The notes beneath the pieces were generated by a model that was given only the letters and a program-made list of their open reading frames with translations, was not told where the DNA came from and ran no database searches. A stretch of DNA of 36,033 nt from Propionibacteriaceae bacterium (GTDB lineage: Bacteria; Actinomycetota; Actinomycetes; Propionibacteriales; Propionibacteriaceae): positions 1 through 36,033 of the forward strand of contig JAISUR010000021.1 of assembly GCA_031271975.1 (NCBI GenBank). The letters are read 5' to 3'. Both the position numbers and the translations under genes were made by a program. How positions within the stretch are numbered: the stretch's first letter is position 1; each line of letters opens with the position of its first letter. This document shows positions 8,267 through 16,483 of the stretch, one piece after another.

Positions 8267-8307
8267 GATTCCACACGTTCGACCAGCCACGGTGGAACAA
8301 TGGCTGC

Positions 8308-9681
8308 ATGCCACGTTTCCTGTCATCGAGGCCCGATTCGCGCCTGATCCCGCTGCCGTGGCAACTCCCGCTGGAGACCTGGCCCAAGGAGGCCTTGGTC
8401 GCCCTGCCCCGGGGCATCTCGCGCCACGTGGTGCGTTTCATCAAGGTGGGCAACTCCGTCTACGCGGCGAAGGAAGTCATCGCCACCTTGGCCTTGCACG
8501 AATACCGCATCCTCACCGACTTGCACCGCCTGAGCACCCCGGCCGTGGAGCCAGTCGCCGTAGTCACGGACAGGTTCGACGAGCAAGGCATCCCGTTGGA
8601 CCCGGTCCTGATCACGAAGCACTTGGAGTTTTCGCTGCCGTACCGGGTGCTGTTCGACCAGGGTGTCCGGCCGGCGACCGTCACCCGGCTGGTGGACGCC
8701 ATGGTCGTCTTGCTGGCGCGGCTGCACCTGATCGGGTGCCACTGGGGTGACGTCTCGCTGTCGAACGTGCTGTTCCGGCGCGACGCCAGCGAGTTCGCCG
8801 CCTACCTGGTGGACGCCGAGACCGCCGAGCTGCACCCCACGTTGACGAACGGCCAGCGCGCCAACGACCTGGAGATCGCCCGCATCAACCTGTATGGGGA
8901 ATTCTGCGACCTGGAGGCGGGCCGGATGCTCGACTCGTCGCTTGATCCGAAGACGCTGGTGGAGTCCATCCTGGCGCGCTACCGCGATTTGTGGGCTGAG
9001 TTGACGGGAGCGGAAGAGTTTTCCGGCGACGAGACCTACCGCATCGAGAACCGGGTGCGCCGCCTGAACGCGCTCGGTTTCGACGTCGCCGAGTTGGATC
9101 TGCAAACCACTCCGGACGGCTCCACGATCCGCATCCAGCCGAAAGTCGTCGACGCCGGGCACCACTCCCGGCGCCTGCTGCGGCTGACCGGCCTGGACGC
9201 GGAAGAGAACCAGGCCCGGCGCATGTTGAACGACATGGCCACCTACCGGTGGGCCACCGGCCAGCAGCAGGAGGACGAAGCCGTGGTGGCACACCGCTGG
9301 CTGACGGAGTGTTTCCAGCCGGTCGTGAACGCCGTCCCGCCGGAGTTGCGCGGCAAACGCGACTTCGCGCAGATCTTTCACGAGGTGCTGGACTACCGCT
9401 GGTACCAGTCGCAGCGCGAATCGCGGGAAGTCCCCCTGCTGGAAGCCACCCACGGCTACATCAACGACGTACTCCGTTCCCTGCCGGACGAACGCCGCAC
9501 GCTGACGCAGGTGGCCCCACACGCCGACGAACGCCTCCCGGCCAACCCGTTCGACCCCAGCGCCGGCTTCGCCGAAGACGACGAACCCCTCCCCCAAGAC
9601 CCGTGGGCCACCGGCGAGATGCCCGCCGTGGATCCCAACTTCTTGGACATCGACGCCCTGCGGGCGCGGGCCAAGAAGTAA
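8308..9681 (+). CDS. DUF4032 family, protein-kinase-fold protein
   Basis: The 457-residue protein belongs to the actinobacterial DUF4032 family, which has a lipopolysaccharide-kinase-like N-terminal domain. Support comes from V-Y-A-A-K-E-V (about residues 50-56, a plausible ATP-binding lysine), the catalytic-loop-like H-W-G-D-V-S-L-S-N (His145 to Asn153, Asp148 as base) and V-D-A-E about 15 residues later as the metal-binding motif. The second half (about 200-400) is the family-specific region, and the tail is acidic and proline-rich. The substrate is unknown. There is no Shine-Dalgarno; an AACAAT hexamer lies 6 bases before the ATG, suggesting a leaderless message. Confidence 0.85.
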   Translation: MPRFLSSRPDSRLIPLPWQLPLETWPKEALVALPRGISRHVVRFIKVGNSVYAAKEVIATLALHEYRILTDLHRLSTPAVEPVAVVTDRFDEQGIPLDPVLITKHLEFSLPYRVLFDQGVRPATVTRLVDAMVVLLARLHLIGCHWGDVSLSNVLFRRDASEFAAYLVDAETAELHPTLTNGQRANDLEIARINLYGEFCDLEAGRMLDSSLDPKTLVESILARYRDLWAELTGAEEFSGDETYRIENRVRRLNALGFDVAELDLQTTPDGSTIRIQPKVVDAGHHSRRLLRLTGLDAEENQARRMLNDMATYRWATGQQQEDEAVVAHRWLTECFQPVVNAVPPELRGKRDFAQIFHEVLDYRWYQSQRESREVPLLEATHGYINDVLRSLPDERRTLTQVAPHADERLPANPFDPSAGFAEDDEPLPQDPWATGEMPAVDPNFLDIDALRARAKK

Positions 9682-9695
9682 GAAGCAGACCCACC

Positions 9696-9887
9696 CGTCA
9701 TGCCGGACTCGTTCCGGCAAAACCCACCCGTCATGCCGGACTCGTTCCGGCATCTTGGGACGAAGTCCCATGCACCCCGGAAGGGGTGCCCCTACGGGGC
9801 ACACGGACTACGTCCGAGACCCCGGAACACCACCCCACAAAGTTCTTCGATACTTTGCGGGGACCCCGGAACGAGTCCCGGATGACG
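9696..9887 (+). repeat. Full-length structured repeat with terminal inverted repeats
   Basis: A 33-bp direct repeat places the left-end hairpin at 9696 and again at 9729. From 9729 to 9887 lies the most complete element. Its 22-bp ends (9729-9750 and 9866-9887) are inverted copies matching at 20 of 22 positions. Between them are hairpins GGGACgaaGTCCC, GCACCCC/GGGGTGC, GGACtacGTCC and CAAAGT/ACTTTG flanked by CCCC and GGGG. No open frame with family features is present, so it is non-autonomous if mobile. It lies between DUF4032 and cysS. Confidence 0.85.
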
Positions 9888-9923
9888 AGGTGGGGGATCT
9901 CGATGACCAGGTTGGGGGCGCGG

Positions 9924-9954
9924 ATGACGGGGTGGGGGAGACAGCGTATACACT
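9924..9954 (+). promoter_or_regulatory. Probable cysS promoter, -35 next to the repeat
   Basis: TACACT (9949-9954; overlapping TATACA at 9947-9952) lies 8 bases before the GTG at 9963, consistent with an almost leaderless transcript. ATGACG at 9924-9929 is a possible -35, 17 bases before TATACA. Its GGATGACGGG context looks derived from the adjacent repeat end. Confidence 0.45.
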
Positions 9955-9962
9955 TGTGCCCC

Positions 9963-11363
9963 GTGAGTTTCCGATTGTATGACAGCGCACTTCGCCAGAT
10001 AGTTCCCTTCGAGCCGGTGCGGCCTGGCGAGTGTTCCATTTACCACTGCGGGCTCACGGTCCAATCGGCGCCACACCTGGGGCACATCCGCAAGGAAGTG
10101 ATTTTCGACGTGCTGCGGCGCTGGCTGACTTACTCCGGGTTGAAAGTGACGATCGTCGCCAACGTGACAGACATCGACGACAAGATCTTGAACAAGGCGG
10201 CCGACCAGGGCATCGAGTGGTTCGCGCTGGCCTACCACTTCGAGTTGGAGCTGCACAAGGCGTACGCGGCCCTGGGTTGCACGCCGCCGACGTACGAGCC
10301 GCGCGCGACGGGGCACATCCCCGAGATGATCGAGTTGATCCAAGCCATCATCGACAACGGGCACGCCTATGCGGCTTCGGACGGCTCCGGCGATGTCTAT
10401 TTCGACGTGCGCTCATGGCCGAAGTACGGCGCGCTGTCCGGCCAGAAGGTTGACGAGATGCAGCCGGCCGAAGACGCCCCGCCGGAAGGCAAACGCGACC
10501 TGCGCGACTTCGCGCTGTGGAAGGGCTACAAGGAGGGTGAGCCGCTGACGGCCTCGTGGCCGTCGCCCTGGGGCCGGGGCCGTCCGGGCTGGCACATCGA
10601 ATGCTCCACCATGTCCGGCAAGTATCTCGGCGACGCATTCGACATCCACGGCGGCGGTATGGACCTGAAGTTCCCGCACCACGAGAACGAAATGGCGCAG
10701 TCGCAGGCGGGCGGAAGGCCGTTCGCCAAGTACTGGATGCACAACGGCTGGTTGACGATGGCCGGGGAGAAGATGAGCAAGTCGCTGGGCAACACGGCGA
10801 CCGTCACGGAAGTGGTCAAACGCTTCCCGGCGCGCGCCGTGCGGCTGTATCTGCTGGCCCCGCATTATCGCTCGGCGGTCGAGTTGTCCGACCAAGCCCT
10901 GGAAGAGGCCACCGCCCAGTTGAACCGCCTGGATTCCTTCTGGACCAGGGCCCACGAGGCCTTGGGCGAAGTGGCGCCGGGCAAAGTGCCCGACGAGTTC
11001 GCAGCGGCGATGGACGACGACTTGGGCACGCCGGGGGCCGTCGCGATCTTGTTCCAGCAAGTGCGGGCCGGCAACCAAGCGCTGGATTCCGGCGATACGG
11101 CTGCCGCGACTGCGGCCTTGGCCACCGTGGCAGCAATCGAGGACATCTTCGGCTTGAACCCCGCCGACCCGATCTGGGGCAAGGGCGCCGAGGCAGACCT
11201 CAAGCCCATCGTGGACGGCTTGGTGGAGGCGCTGTTGGCGCAACGCCAAGAAGCCCGTGCCCGCAAGGATTTCGCCGCCGCCGACGCCGTGCGCGACAAG
11301 CTCGCCGAGTTGGGGCTGAAGGTGGAGGACACCCCTGCGGGCGCCCGCTGGAGTTTGGGTTAG
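9963..11363 (+). CDS. cysS: Cysteinyl-tRNA synthetase
   Basis: This class I synthetase charges tRNA-Cys. The 466-residue length is normal. The HIGH motif is H-L-G-H at residues 38-41, KMSKS is at 270-274, and the zinc ligands are Cys29 (Y-H-C-G), the cysteine in W-H-I-E-C-S and the histidines in F-P-H-H-E-N-E. The frame stays open far upstream, but similarity begins at the GTG (V-S-F-R-L-Y-D-S), behind a TATACA/TACACT box. No T-box leader is visible. rlmB follows 23 bases later, an order common in Actinomycetota, but it has its own -10-like box. Confidence 0.95.
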   Translation: MSFRLYDSALRQIVPFEPVRPGECSIYHCGLTVQSAPHLGHIRKEVIFDVLRRWLTYSGLKVTIVANVTDIDDKILNKAADQGIEWFALAYHFELELHKAYAALGCTPPTYEPRATGHIPEMIELIQAIIDNGHAYAASDGSGDVYFDVRSWPKYGALSGQKVDEMQPAEDAPPEGKRDLRDFALWKGYKEGEPLTASWPSPWGRGRPGWHIECSTMSGKYLGDAFDIHGGGMDLKFPHHENEMAQSQAGGRPFAKYWMHNGWLTMAGEKMSKSLGNTATVTEVVKRFPARAVRLYLLAPHYRSAVELSDQALEEATAQLNRLDSFWTRAHEALGEVAPGKVPDEFAAAMDDDLGTPGAVAILFQQVRAGNQALDSGDTAAATAALATVAAIEDIFGLNPADPIWGKGAEADLKPIVDGLVEALLAQRQEARARKDFAAADAVRDKLAELGLKVEDTPAGARWSLG

Positions 11364-11373
11364 CCCGTTGAGC

Positions 11374-11379
11374 TAGGCT
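11374..11379 (+). promoter_or_regulatory. Leaderless-type -10 box for rlmB
   Basis: TAGGCT, then 7 bases, then ATG at 11387. The identical hexamer and spacing occur before the sigma-like gene at 12931. Confidence 0.5.
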
Positions 11380-11386
11380 GAACGCC

Positions 11387-12262
11387 ATGGCAGGCAATTC
11401 GCAGCGGCGTTCGCTGCGCGGCAAGGGGCCGACTCCCAAGGCGGAGGACCGGCCCTATCACAAGGCGTATCGCAAGCGCCGTCCGGACGAGCCCGGGAAG
11501 ACGCCCGGCAAGGCGAAACGCGGCGGGGCCGGAAAGCCCGCGCGCCAAACGGCCAAACCCGGGGCGGACTGGGTATTCGGCCGCAACCCGGTCTATGAGG
11601 CGCTGCAGGCGGGCCTGCCGATCAAGCGGGCATTCGTGGCGGAGGGCGTCGAGCGCGACGACCGGCTGCGCGACATCCTCGCGTTTGCGGCGGCCAACGG
11701 CATTTCGCTGCTGCAGGCCACCCGCGCCGAACTCGACCGCATGACCGGTGGCGGCGTGCACCAGGGCGTCGCCCTGCAACTGCCGCCGTACGAGTACGCG
11801 GACATCTTGGACATCCTGGAATCCACACAGCCGATCGTGGCGCTGGATTCGATCACCGACCCGCACAATCTGGGCGCGATCATCCGCTCCGCCGCCGCGT
11901 TCGGTGCCGCCGTGGTGATCCCCGAACGCCGCTCCGCCCAGGTGACGGCCGCCGCCTGGAAAGCCTCCGCGGGAGCTGCAGCCCGCGTCCCGGTGGCCCG
12001 CGTGGTCAACCTCAACCGCACCCTGCGCCAAGCCGCTGATAGCGGCTACACCATCGTCGGCCTGGCCGGCGAAGCTGAAACCCCGATCACCGAAGTCACC
12101 GGCGACCCGGTCTGCCTGGTCGTGGGTTCCGAAGGCGACGGCCTGTCCCGCCTGGTCAGGGAGAACTGCGACGTGCTGGCCGCAATCCCGATCACGTCCG
12201 CCATCGAATCCCTGAACGCCTCCGTGGCCGCGGGGATCGCCCTATGGGAGTTGGCGAAATAG
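11387..12262 (+). CDS. rlmB: 23S rRNA 2'-O-methyltransferase RlmB / TrmH (SpoU) family
   Basis: The 291-residue SPOUT methyltransferase has a basic, disordered start (residues 1-60), then W-V-F-G-R-N-P-V-Y-E-A-L, the usual beginning of the substrate-binding domain. The trefoil-knot motifs are D-P-H-N-L-G-A-I-I-R-S-A (motif 1), V-V-G-S-E-G-D-G-L-S (motif 2) and I-P-I-T-S-A-I-E-S-L-N-A-S-V-A (motif 3, SAM binding). Members methylate the ribose of a guanosine, G2251 in E. coli 23S rRNA. Position after cysS supports the RlmB-type assignment. Confidence 0.92.
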   Translation: MAGNSQRRSLRGKGPTPKAEDRPYHKAYRKRRPDEPGKTPGKAKRGGAGKPARQTAKPGADWVFGRNPVYEALQAGLPIKRAFVAEGVERDDRLRDILAFAAANGISLLQATRAELDRMTGGGVHQGVALQLPPYEYADILDILESTQPIVALDSITDPHNLGAIIRSAAAFGAAVVIPERRSAQVTAAAWKASAGAAARVPVARVVNLNRTLRQAADSGYTIVGLAGEAETPITEVTGDPVCLVVGSEGDGLSRLVRENCDVLAAIPITSAIESLNASVAAGIALWELAK

Positions 12263-12267
12263 TCCGC

Positions 12268-12400
12268 CATCGGGATCTCGGACGTAGTCCGTGTGGCCCG
12301 CCAGGGGCACCCTTGCAGGGTGCATGGGACTTCGTCCCAAGATGCCGGAACAAGTCCGGCATGACGGGGGGTGGACACCGGAACAAGCCCGGCATGACGG
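12268..12400 (-). repeat. Structured repeat in reverse orientation plus a second end
   Basis: Reading on the minus strand, the left-end hairpin starts at 12367 and the GGGAC/GTCCC, GCACCC and GGACTACGTCC modules follow down to about 12268. An extra end copy (CCGGAACAAGCCCGGCATGA and onward) occupies 12378-12400. It fills the gap between the convergent rlmB and sigma-like genes. Confidence 0.8.
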
Positions 12401-12412
12401 GCTGGGGGCGTG

Positions 12413-12931
12413 CTACCTCCAGTGTTCGCCCGGTTTCGCGGTCTTCAGCCAGGTAACTGGATCCGGTGACGGTTCCGCGTCGGCGACCGGGTGGCGTTCC
12501 ATTTCGCGTTGCAGGCGAGCGGCGTAGTTTGCCAGGGCGGTTGCCAACTCGGCTTCCACCTTCGCCGCCGGACGCCCCGTGATTTCTTCAATTTCGGCGA
12601 CAGTCAGACCGTCCCAGTACGCGTGGCGGAGCACGTCGGCGTCGCGGACGCGCAGGTTGCGCAGGGCTTCGGCGGCGAGATCGGCCATCGTGGTGTATTC
12701 GATCTTGGGCGAGATGTTCTGGAAGATGGCAAACAGCGGCTTCTTTGACGCGGCGCGCCGGTACGCCTCGGAGACGACCTCGCCAATGGCCTGGTAAAGC
12801 CCCTTGAGGTCTGGTTTGCGGGCACGGCGCAGGGCGTCTTCGGCCAACGCCTCCGGGTCCCCCAGTTCGAAGGCCCGCCACTCGCAAGCTGCCACGGCCA
12901 GGGAGCGATACCGCTCGGCGAATTCATCCAT
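12413..12931 (-). CDS. Sigma-70 region-4-like protein
   Basis: The 172-residue product is soluble and alanine-rich. Residues about 95-135 read as a sigma-70 region 4 helix-turn-helix: V-L-R-H-A-Y-W-D-G-L-T-V-A-E-I-E-E-I-T-G, followed by a helix with R-P-A-A-K-V-E-A-E-L. The middle (K-G-L-Y-Q-A-I-G-E-V-V-S-E-A-Y-R) could be a divergent region 2 but I cannot confirm it. It may be a small sigma factor or only a sigma-like regulator. A GTG at 12952 is possible, but the ATG at 12931 has TAGGCT 7 bases before it (12939-12944), identical to the rlmB arrangement. It is divergent from the first propeller gene, 51 bases away. Confidence 0.6.
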   Translation of the reverse strand: MDEFAERYRSLAVAACEWRAFELGDPEALAEDALRRARKPDLKGLYQAIGEVVSEAYRRAASKKPLFAIFQNISPKIEYTTMADLAAEALRNLRVRDADVLRHAYWDGLTVAEIEEITGRPAAKVEAELATALANYAARLQREMERHPVADAEPSPDPVTWLKTAKPGEHWR

Positions 12932-12982
12932 GGACGCAAGCCTACTTGCCACAGATTTGCGTCAGTCAGCATTGTTAATTGT

Positions 12983-14095
12983 GTGACGAGTTTGCAGCGT
13001 TGGCAGATAGCCGTACTCGCAGTGGTCGGATTGGCTTTGGGGGCGGGCGCCGTGTTCGGCGTCAACGCCCTGACCGGGGTGGTGGCCGCCCCGAAGCAGA
13101 GCCCCGCCAGTTGGCAACAGTTGGAAGTGCCGTTCGAGCCGGGGGAATTTCCTTCCGCATCGGTGTGGCTGGGCGACGGCGAGTACTTGGTATTCGGAGT
13201 GGGCGCCAACACAGACCAGGCGTATCGTTTCTCACTCGCCGACATGTCTTGGCGGCAGGTGGCGGACATGCCGGCGCCCTACAAGGCCGGCGCCGACAAT
13301 CCGGTCGACTCCCAACTTGCGGTGCTCCATGACGGCAGCGTGTGGGTCGCCCTGGTGGACTCATTCGCTGACGAGGGAGTCGGAGACATGTCCCAGATCG
13401 TCCGCTACGACATCGCCGCAGATGCGTGGGAAACCGTCCGGGACTGTGCCAGTATCCCTGGCAATTTCGTAGACCTGGCCGCCACGCCGGACGCGGTCGC
13501 TGTGTTCAAGTGCGAGGGCTACGACACCGAGACCTTCGACTACTTGTTCGACGGCCAATGGCGGCAGGCCGCGATAGACGTGGACCAGCCGGCCGGAACC
13601 GGGGTCGGCAATGTGTTGTTCTTCGCGGTCGAGGAAGAGGACGACAACACCTACTACGAGGCTTTCGATCCCACCACAGGCAAATGGGTTGGGGAGGAAC
13701 CCGACCGGAATTGGGGAGGGGAACTGACGCATTTCCACGAGGACTTGCCGGGACATGGTCAGGGAGCCAACGCCAACACCACCACTGCCTCCAGCATCCC
13801 AGTTGTCGATGTGTCGCAGACACTGCTGAAAACACTGGACCCGGCCTCGCTTGAGCCCAAGGACACCGCACTGGTATGGGACGCCACAGGGGTCGGCGAC
13901 GCCCTGATGATCGTCCAGCAAGATGATCCCCAATCGGAATACATTTATTCGGCGATCGACCTGGACAGCGGCCACGCGTGGCGGTTGCCAGCCATGGACG
14001 GTCTGGACAAGGCCCCAGTTCCGGGCACATTCAACGGCACCGGCTACGCCCTGCATGGCCAGGACGGCAAGTGGTGGCTGGCAACCTTCGGGTGA
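12983..14095 (+). CDS. Exported Kelch-like beta-propeller protein (paralog A)
   Basis: The 370-residue protein has an N-terminal hydrophobic segment (residues 7-30, ending V-F-G-V-N with no lipobox cysteine), so it is either secreted or anchored by an uncleaved signal. The rest is built of short strands with Kelch-like blades, e.g. Y-R-F-S-L-A-D-M-S-W-R-Q-V-A-D-M-P and R-Y-D-I-A-A-D-A-W-E-T-V-R. It opens with W-Q-Q-L-E-V-P-F-E-P and ends G-T-G-Y-A-L...W-W-L-A-T-F-G. The next gene is a close paralog and the product of 16484-17785 a more distant one. The GTG start has CATTGT 7 bases upstream and no Shine-Dalgarno. The ligand is unknown. Confidence 0.75.
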   Translation: MTSLQRWQIAVLAVVGLALGAGAVFGVNALTGVVAAPKQSPASWQQLEVPFEPGEFPSASVWLGDGEYLVFGVGANTDQAYRFSLADMSWRQVADMPAPYKAGADNPVDSQLAVLHDGSVWVALVDSFADEGVGDMSQIVRYDIAADAWETVRDCASIPGNFVDLAATPDAVAVFKCEGYDTETFDYLFDGQWRQAAIDVDQPAGTGVGNVLFFAVEEEDDNTYYEAFDPTTGKWVGEEPDRNWGGELTHFHEDLPGHGQGANANTTTASSIPVVDVSQTLLKTLDPASLEPKDTALVWDATGVGDALMIVQQDDPQSEYIYSAIDLDSGHAWRLPAMDGLDKAPVPGTFNGTGYALHGQDGKWWLATFG

Positions 14096-14112
14096 GGCCC
14101 TTCGGTCCGACA

Positions 14113-14150
14113 CAGCTCAAGTCTTCGGGCAGGCAGCTCAAATCTTCGGG
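14113..14150 (+). repeat. Short tandem repeat between the propeller genes
   Basis: CAGCTCAAGTCTTCGGG (14113-14129) recurs at 14134-14150 with one mismatch, a 21-base period. It lies in the 110-base gap after the first propeller gene. It may be a double binding site or a small duplication; nothing else is seen in the gap. Confidence 0.6.
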
Positions 14151-14205
14151 TGAGCTATGAGCGGCCGGGCCGCCACGAATCTCGTAAGACCGGCATGTCA
14201 ATTGC

Positions 14206-15330
14206 ATGAAGAGTTTGCGGCGCTGGCAGGTGGCCGCTGTCGCATTGGCTTTGGGCGTCGGTGGTCTCTTCGGTTGCGGCTCCGGACAGGGCACGGTGGC
14301 GACTGGGGAGCCAAATGACACCGGTTCCAACACCGTCGAGCCAGCGGTCCCCCAAGAAGCCAGCCCCGCTAGTTGGCACCAGTTGGAAGTGCCGTTCGAG
14401 CCGTCCGGTGATCGCGCCGCCGCAGTGTGGTTGGGCGCCGGTGAGTACTTGGTGTTCGGCGTGGGCGGCGACGCCAACCAGGCATACCGCTTCTCGCTGG
14501 CCGACATGTCCTGGCGGCGCATGGCAGACATGCCGACGCCGTACTGGACGAGCCGCGTGCAGCAACACGCCGTGGTCAGCGGTGGGAGCGTGTGGGTCAA
14601 GATCCGCCAGGACCGCATTGACGGTGAAGGGGAAGGCAATACTCGTCTGGTGCGCTACGACATCGCCGCGGATTCGTGGGAGATGGTCCGTGACTGTGAC
14701 GATCTGGACGGTATGTCCCTGCTGGGAACGCGGCAAACGGTGGCGGTGCGCCACTGCTCCTATGATGACCAGCGAACCGTCGACTACTTGGTGAACGGTG
14801 ATTGGCGCCAGGCCCAAGCCGACGCCGAAAAAGAAACCATGGGCGTGGGAAACCTCTTGATTCAATACGGCGTTGATGACAACAGGGTTTGCCACTACAA
14901 CGCTCTCGACCTCGCCACCGGCGCATGGTCGGACAGGCGGAACCTCAACGAGGCGACTGGGGACCTACTGGGCTACCCCGTTTGCGAGGGTGCGACGACC
15001 ACTGCGGGCGACGCGCTGCTCGTTGGCTCTTCTGATGCTTTGATCAGCATTCTCGACCCGGTTTCGTCCGAGGCAAAGGACATCCCGATCAGGTGGGATG
15101 CCGCAGGGCCAGTGGGCGACAACGTCATGCTCCGCGATGATTACGCCAACTGGCAGTCGCACTATTGGGCGGTAGACCTCGACACGGGTCACGCTTGGCG
15201 GTTGCCCGAAGTGATCGACTGGGCCGATGGCTGTGAGGAACCAGTTCTGGGAACACTGGACGGCACCGGCTACGCCCTCTTGTCATCCAACGGTGATCAC
15301 ATCCGATGGTGGCTGGCGACGTTCGGGTGA
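14206..15330 (+). CDS. Beta-propeller lipoprotein (paralog B)
   Basis: The 374-residue protein is a tandem paralog of the preceding gene: W-H-Q-L-E-V-P-F-E-P, Y-L-V-F-G-V-G, Y-R-F-S-L-A-D-M-S-W-R-R-M-A-D-M-P, R-Y-D-I-A-A-D-S-W-E-M-V-R and the terminal W-W-L-A-T-F-G all recur in order. It differs in having a signal peptide ending G-L-F-G-C (Cys24), a lipobox, so it is probably a lipid-anchored surface protein, followed by a linker rich in Thr, Gly and Pro. Extra cysteines in the propeller could form disulfides. The start is ATG with no clear Shine-Dalgarno. alr begins 22 bases after its stop and may share its transcript. Confidence 0.75.
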   Translation: MKSLRRWQVAAVALALGVGGLFGCGSGQGTVATGEPNDTGSNTVEPAVPQEASPASWHQLEVPFEPSGDRAAAVWLGAGEYLVFGVGGDANQAYRFSLADMSWRRMADMPTPYWTSRVQQHAVVSGGSVWVKIRQDRIDGEGEGNTRLVRYDIAADSWEMVRDCDDLDGMSLLGTRQTVAVRHCSYDDQRTVDYLVNGDWRQAQADAEKETMGVGNLLIQYGVDDNRVCHYNALDLATGAWSDRRNLNEATGDLLGYPVCEGATTTAGDALLVGSSDALISILDPVSSEAKDIPIRWDAAGPVGDNVMLRDDYANWQSHYWAVDLDTGHAWRLPEVIDWADGCEEPVLGTLDGTGYALLSSNGDHIRWWLATFG

Positions 15331-15352
15331 CCTGCTGTGGCACGATAGTCGG

Positions 15353-16468
15353 GTGACTACCTCGTCTACCGCCATCACCGACCTTGCGGCGATCGCCGCC
15401 AACCTCGCTGCCGTCCGGGAGCGGGTGGGACAGCGGAAAGTGCTCGCGGCCGTCAAAGCGAATGCTTACGGGCATGGCGCCGTCGCCGTCGCCCAGATGA
15501 TCGAACAGCGCAAAGCCGCCGACGCGCTGGGAGTGGCGACCGTGGCCGAAGGGCTGGAGTTGCGCGAGGCCGGGGTGCGGCTGCCGATCTTGAAACTGTC
15601 CGTGGCGCGCGGATCGGAAGTGGCCGAGGCAGTCAAGGCCGGCATCACGCTGCCTGTGATCGACGCGACGTCCGTGCAGGAGTTGGAACAGGCCGCCATC
15701 GCATTGGGGCAATCCATCAACACGCACATCAAGGTGGATACGGGCATGGGCCGCATCGGCTGCCGCCCCGCCGACGCGCCCAAGCTGGCCGAACTCGTCG
15801 AAGAGTCGCAACTGCTGCGCCCGGCGGGCATCTTCTCGCACATGCCCGTCTCCGACACTCCCTCCCAAGACGAGTTCTCCCGCGCCCAGATCGCGCTGTT
15901 CGCCCGCACCTGCGCCGAAGTGGAGGCCATCACCGGGCCGCTGTTGAAGCACCTTTCCAACTCCGGGGCGGTTCTGGCCCACCCGGACGCCTGGTTCGAC
16001 ATGGTCCGGCCCGGCATCATGATCTACGGGGCCTACCCCGACCCGGACTGCCCGCAAACCGTTGCGCTGCGACCCGCGCTGGAATGGAAATCCCAAGTCA
16101 GCTTCGTGAAGCTCGTCCACGCTGGGGAGACCGTCTCCTACGGCCGCACCTGGCAGGCCGACGCCGACACCTGGATCGCCACGGTGCCCGTGGGCTACGG
16201 CGACGGCTACTCGCGCCTCGGCTCCAACCGCAGCCGGGTGCTGATCGGCGGACAGCCCTACCCGATCGCCGGACGGGTCTGCATGGACCAATTCATGGTG
16301 GTCCTCGGCGAGCACACCAACGTCCGGGTCGGAGACCAGGTGACTTTGATCGGCCGGGACGGCGAAGCTGAGATCACCACGTCGGAAGTGGCCGCCTGGA
16401 TGGGCACCATCCCCTACGAAGTGACGTGCCTGATCACCCGGCGGGTGTTGCGCGCATACCGAGGGTAA
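15353..16468 (+). CDS. alr: Alanine racemase (PLP-dependent)
   Basis: The enzyme converts L- to D-alanine for peptidoglycan. The 371-residue product has V-K-A-N-A-Y-G-H-G-A (the PLP-binding lysine), K-V-D-T-G-M-G-R-I-G, H-L-S-N-S-G-A, R-P-G-I-M-I-Y-G, and V-G-Y-G-D-G-Y-S-R with the catalytic tyrosine region and G-R-V-C-M-D-Q-F. The GTG start follows CACGAT by 6 bases and has no Shine-Dalgarno; the frame is open upstream into the lipoprotein gene, but homology begins here. It is placed between propeller genes, with only 15 bases to the convergent membrane-propeller gene. Confidence 0.95.
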   Translation: MTTSSTAITDLAAIAANLAAVRERVGQRKVLAAVKANAYGHGAVAVAQMIEQRKAADALGVATVAEGLELREAGVRLPILKLSVARGSEVAEAVKAGITLPVIDATSVQELEQAAIALGQSINTHIKVDTGMGRIGCRPADAPKLAELVEESQLLRPAGIFSHMPVSDTPSQDEFSRAQIALFARTCAEVEAITGPLLKHLSNSGAVLAHPDAWFDMVRPGIMIYGAYPDPDCPQTVALRPALEWKSQVSFVKLVHAGETVSYGRTWQADADTWIATVPVGYGDGYSRLGSNRSRVLIGGQPYPIAGRVCMDQFMVVLGEHTNVRVGDQVTLIGRDGEAEITTSEVAAWMGTIPYEVTCLITRRVLRAYRG

Positions 16469-16483
16469 CCCTGCGAAGCGCCC

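Noticed and set aside
8323-9804. Minus-strand open frame opposite DUF4032
   Set aside because: Antisense shadow; its N-terminal part is translated repeat sequence.
9249-9962. N-terminal extension of cysS
   Set aside because: The open frame runs through DUF4032 and the repeat; synthetase similarity begins at GTG 9963.
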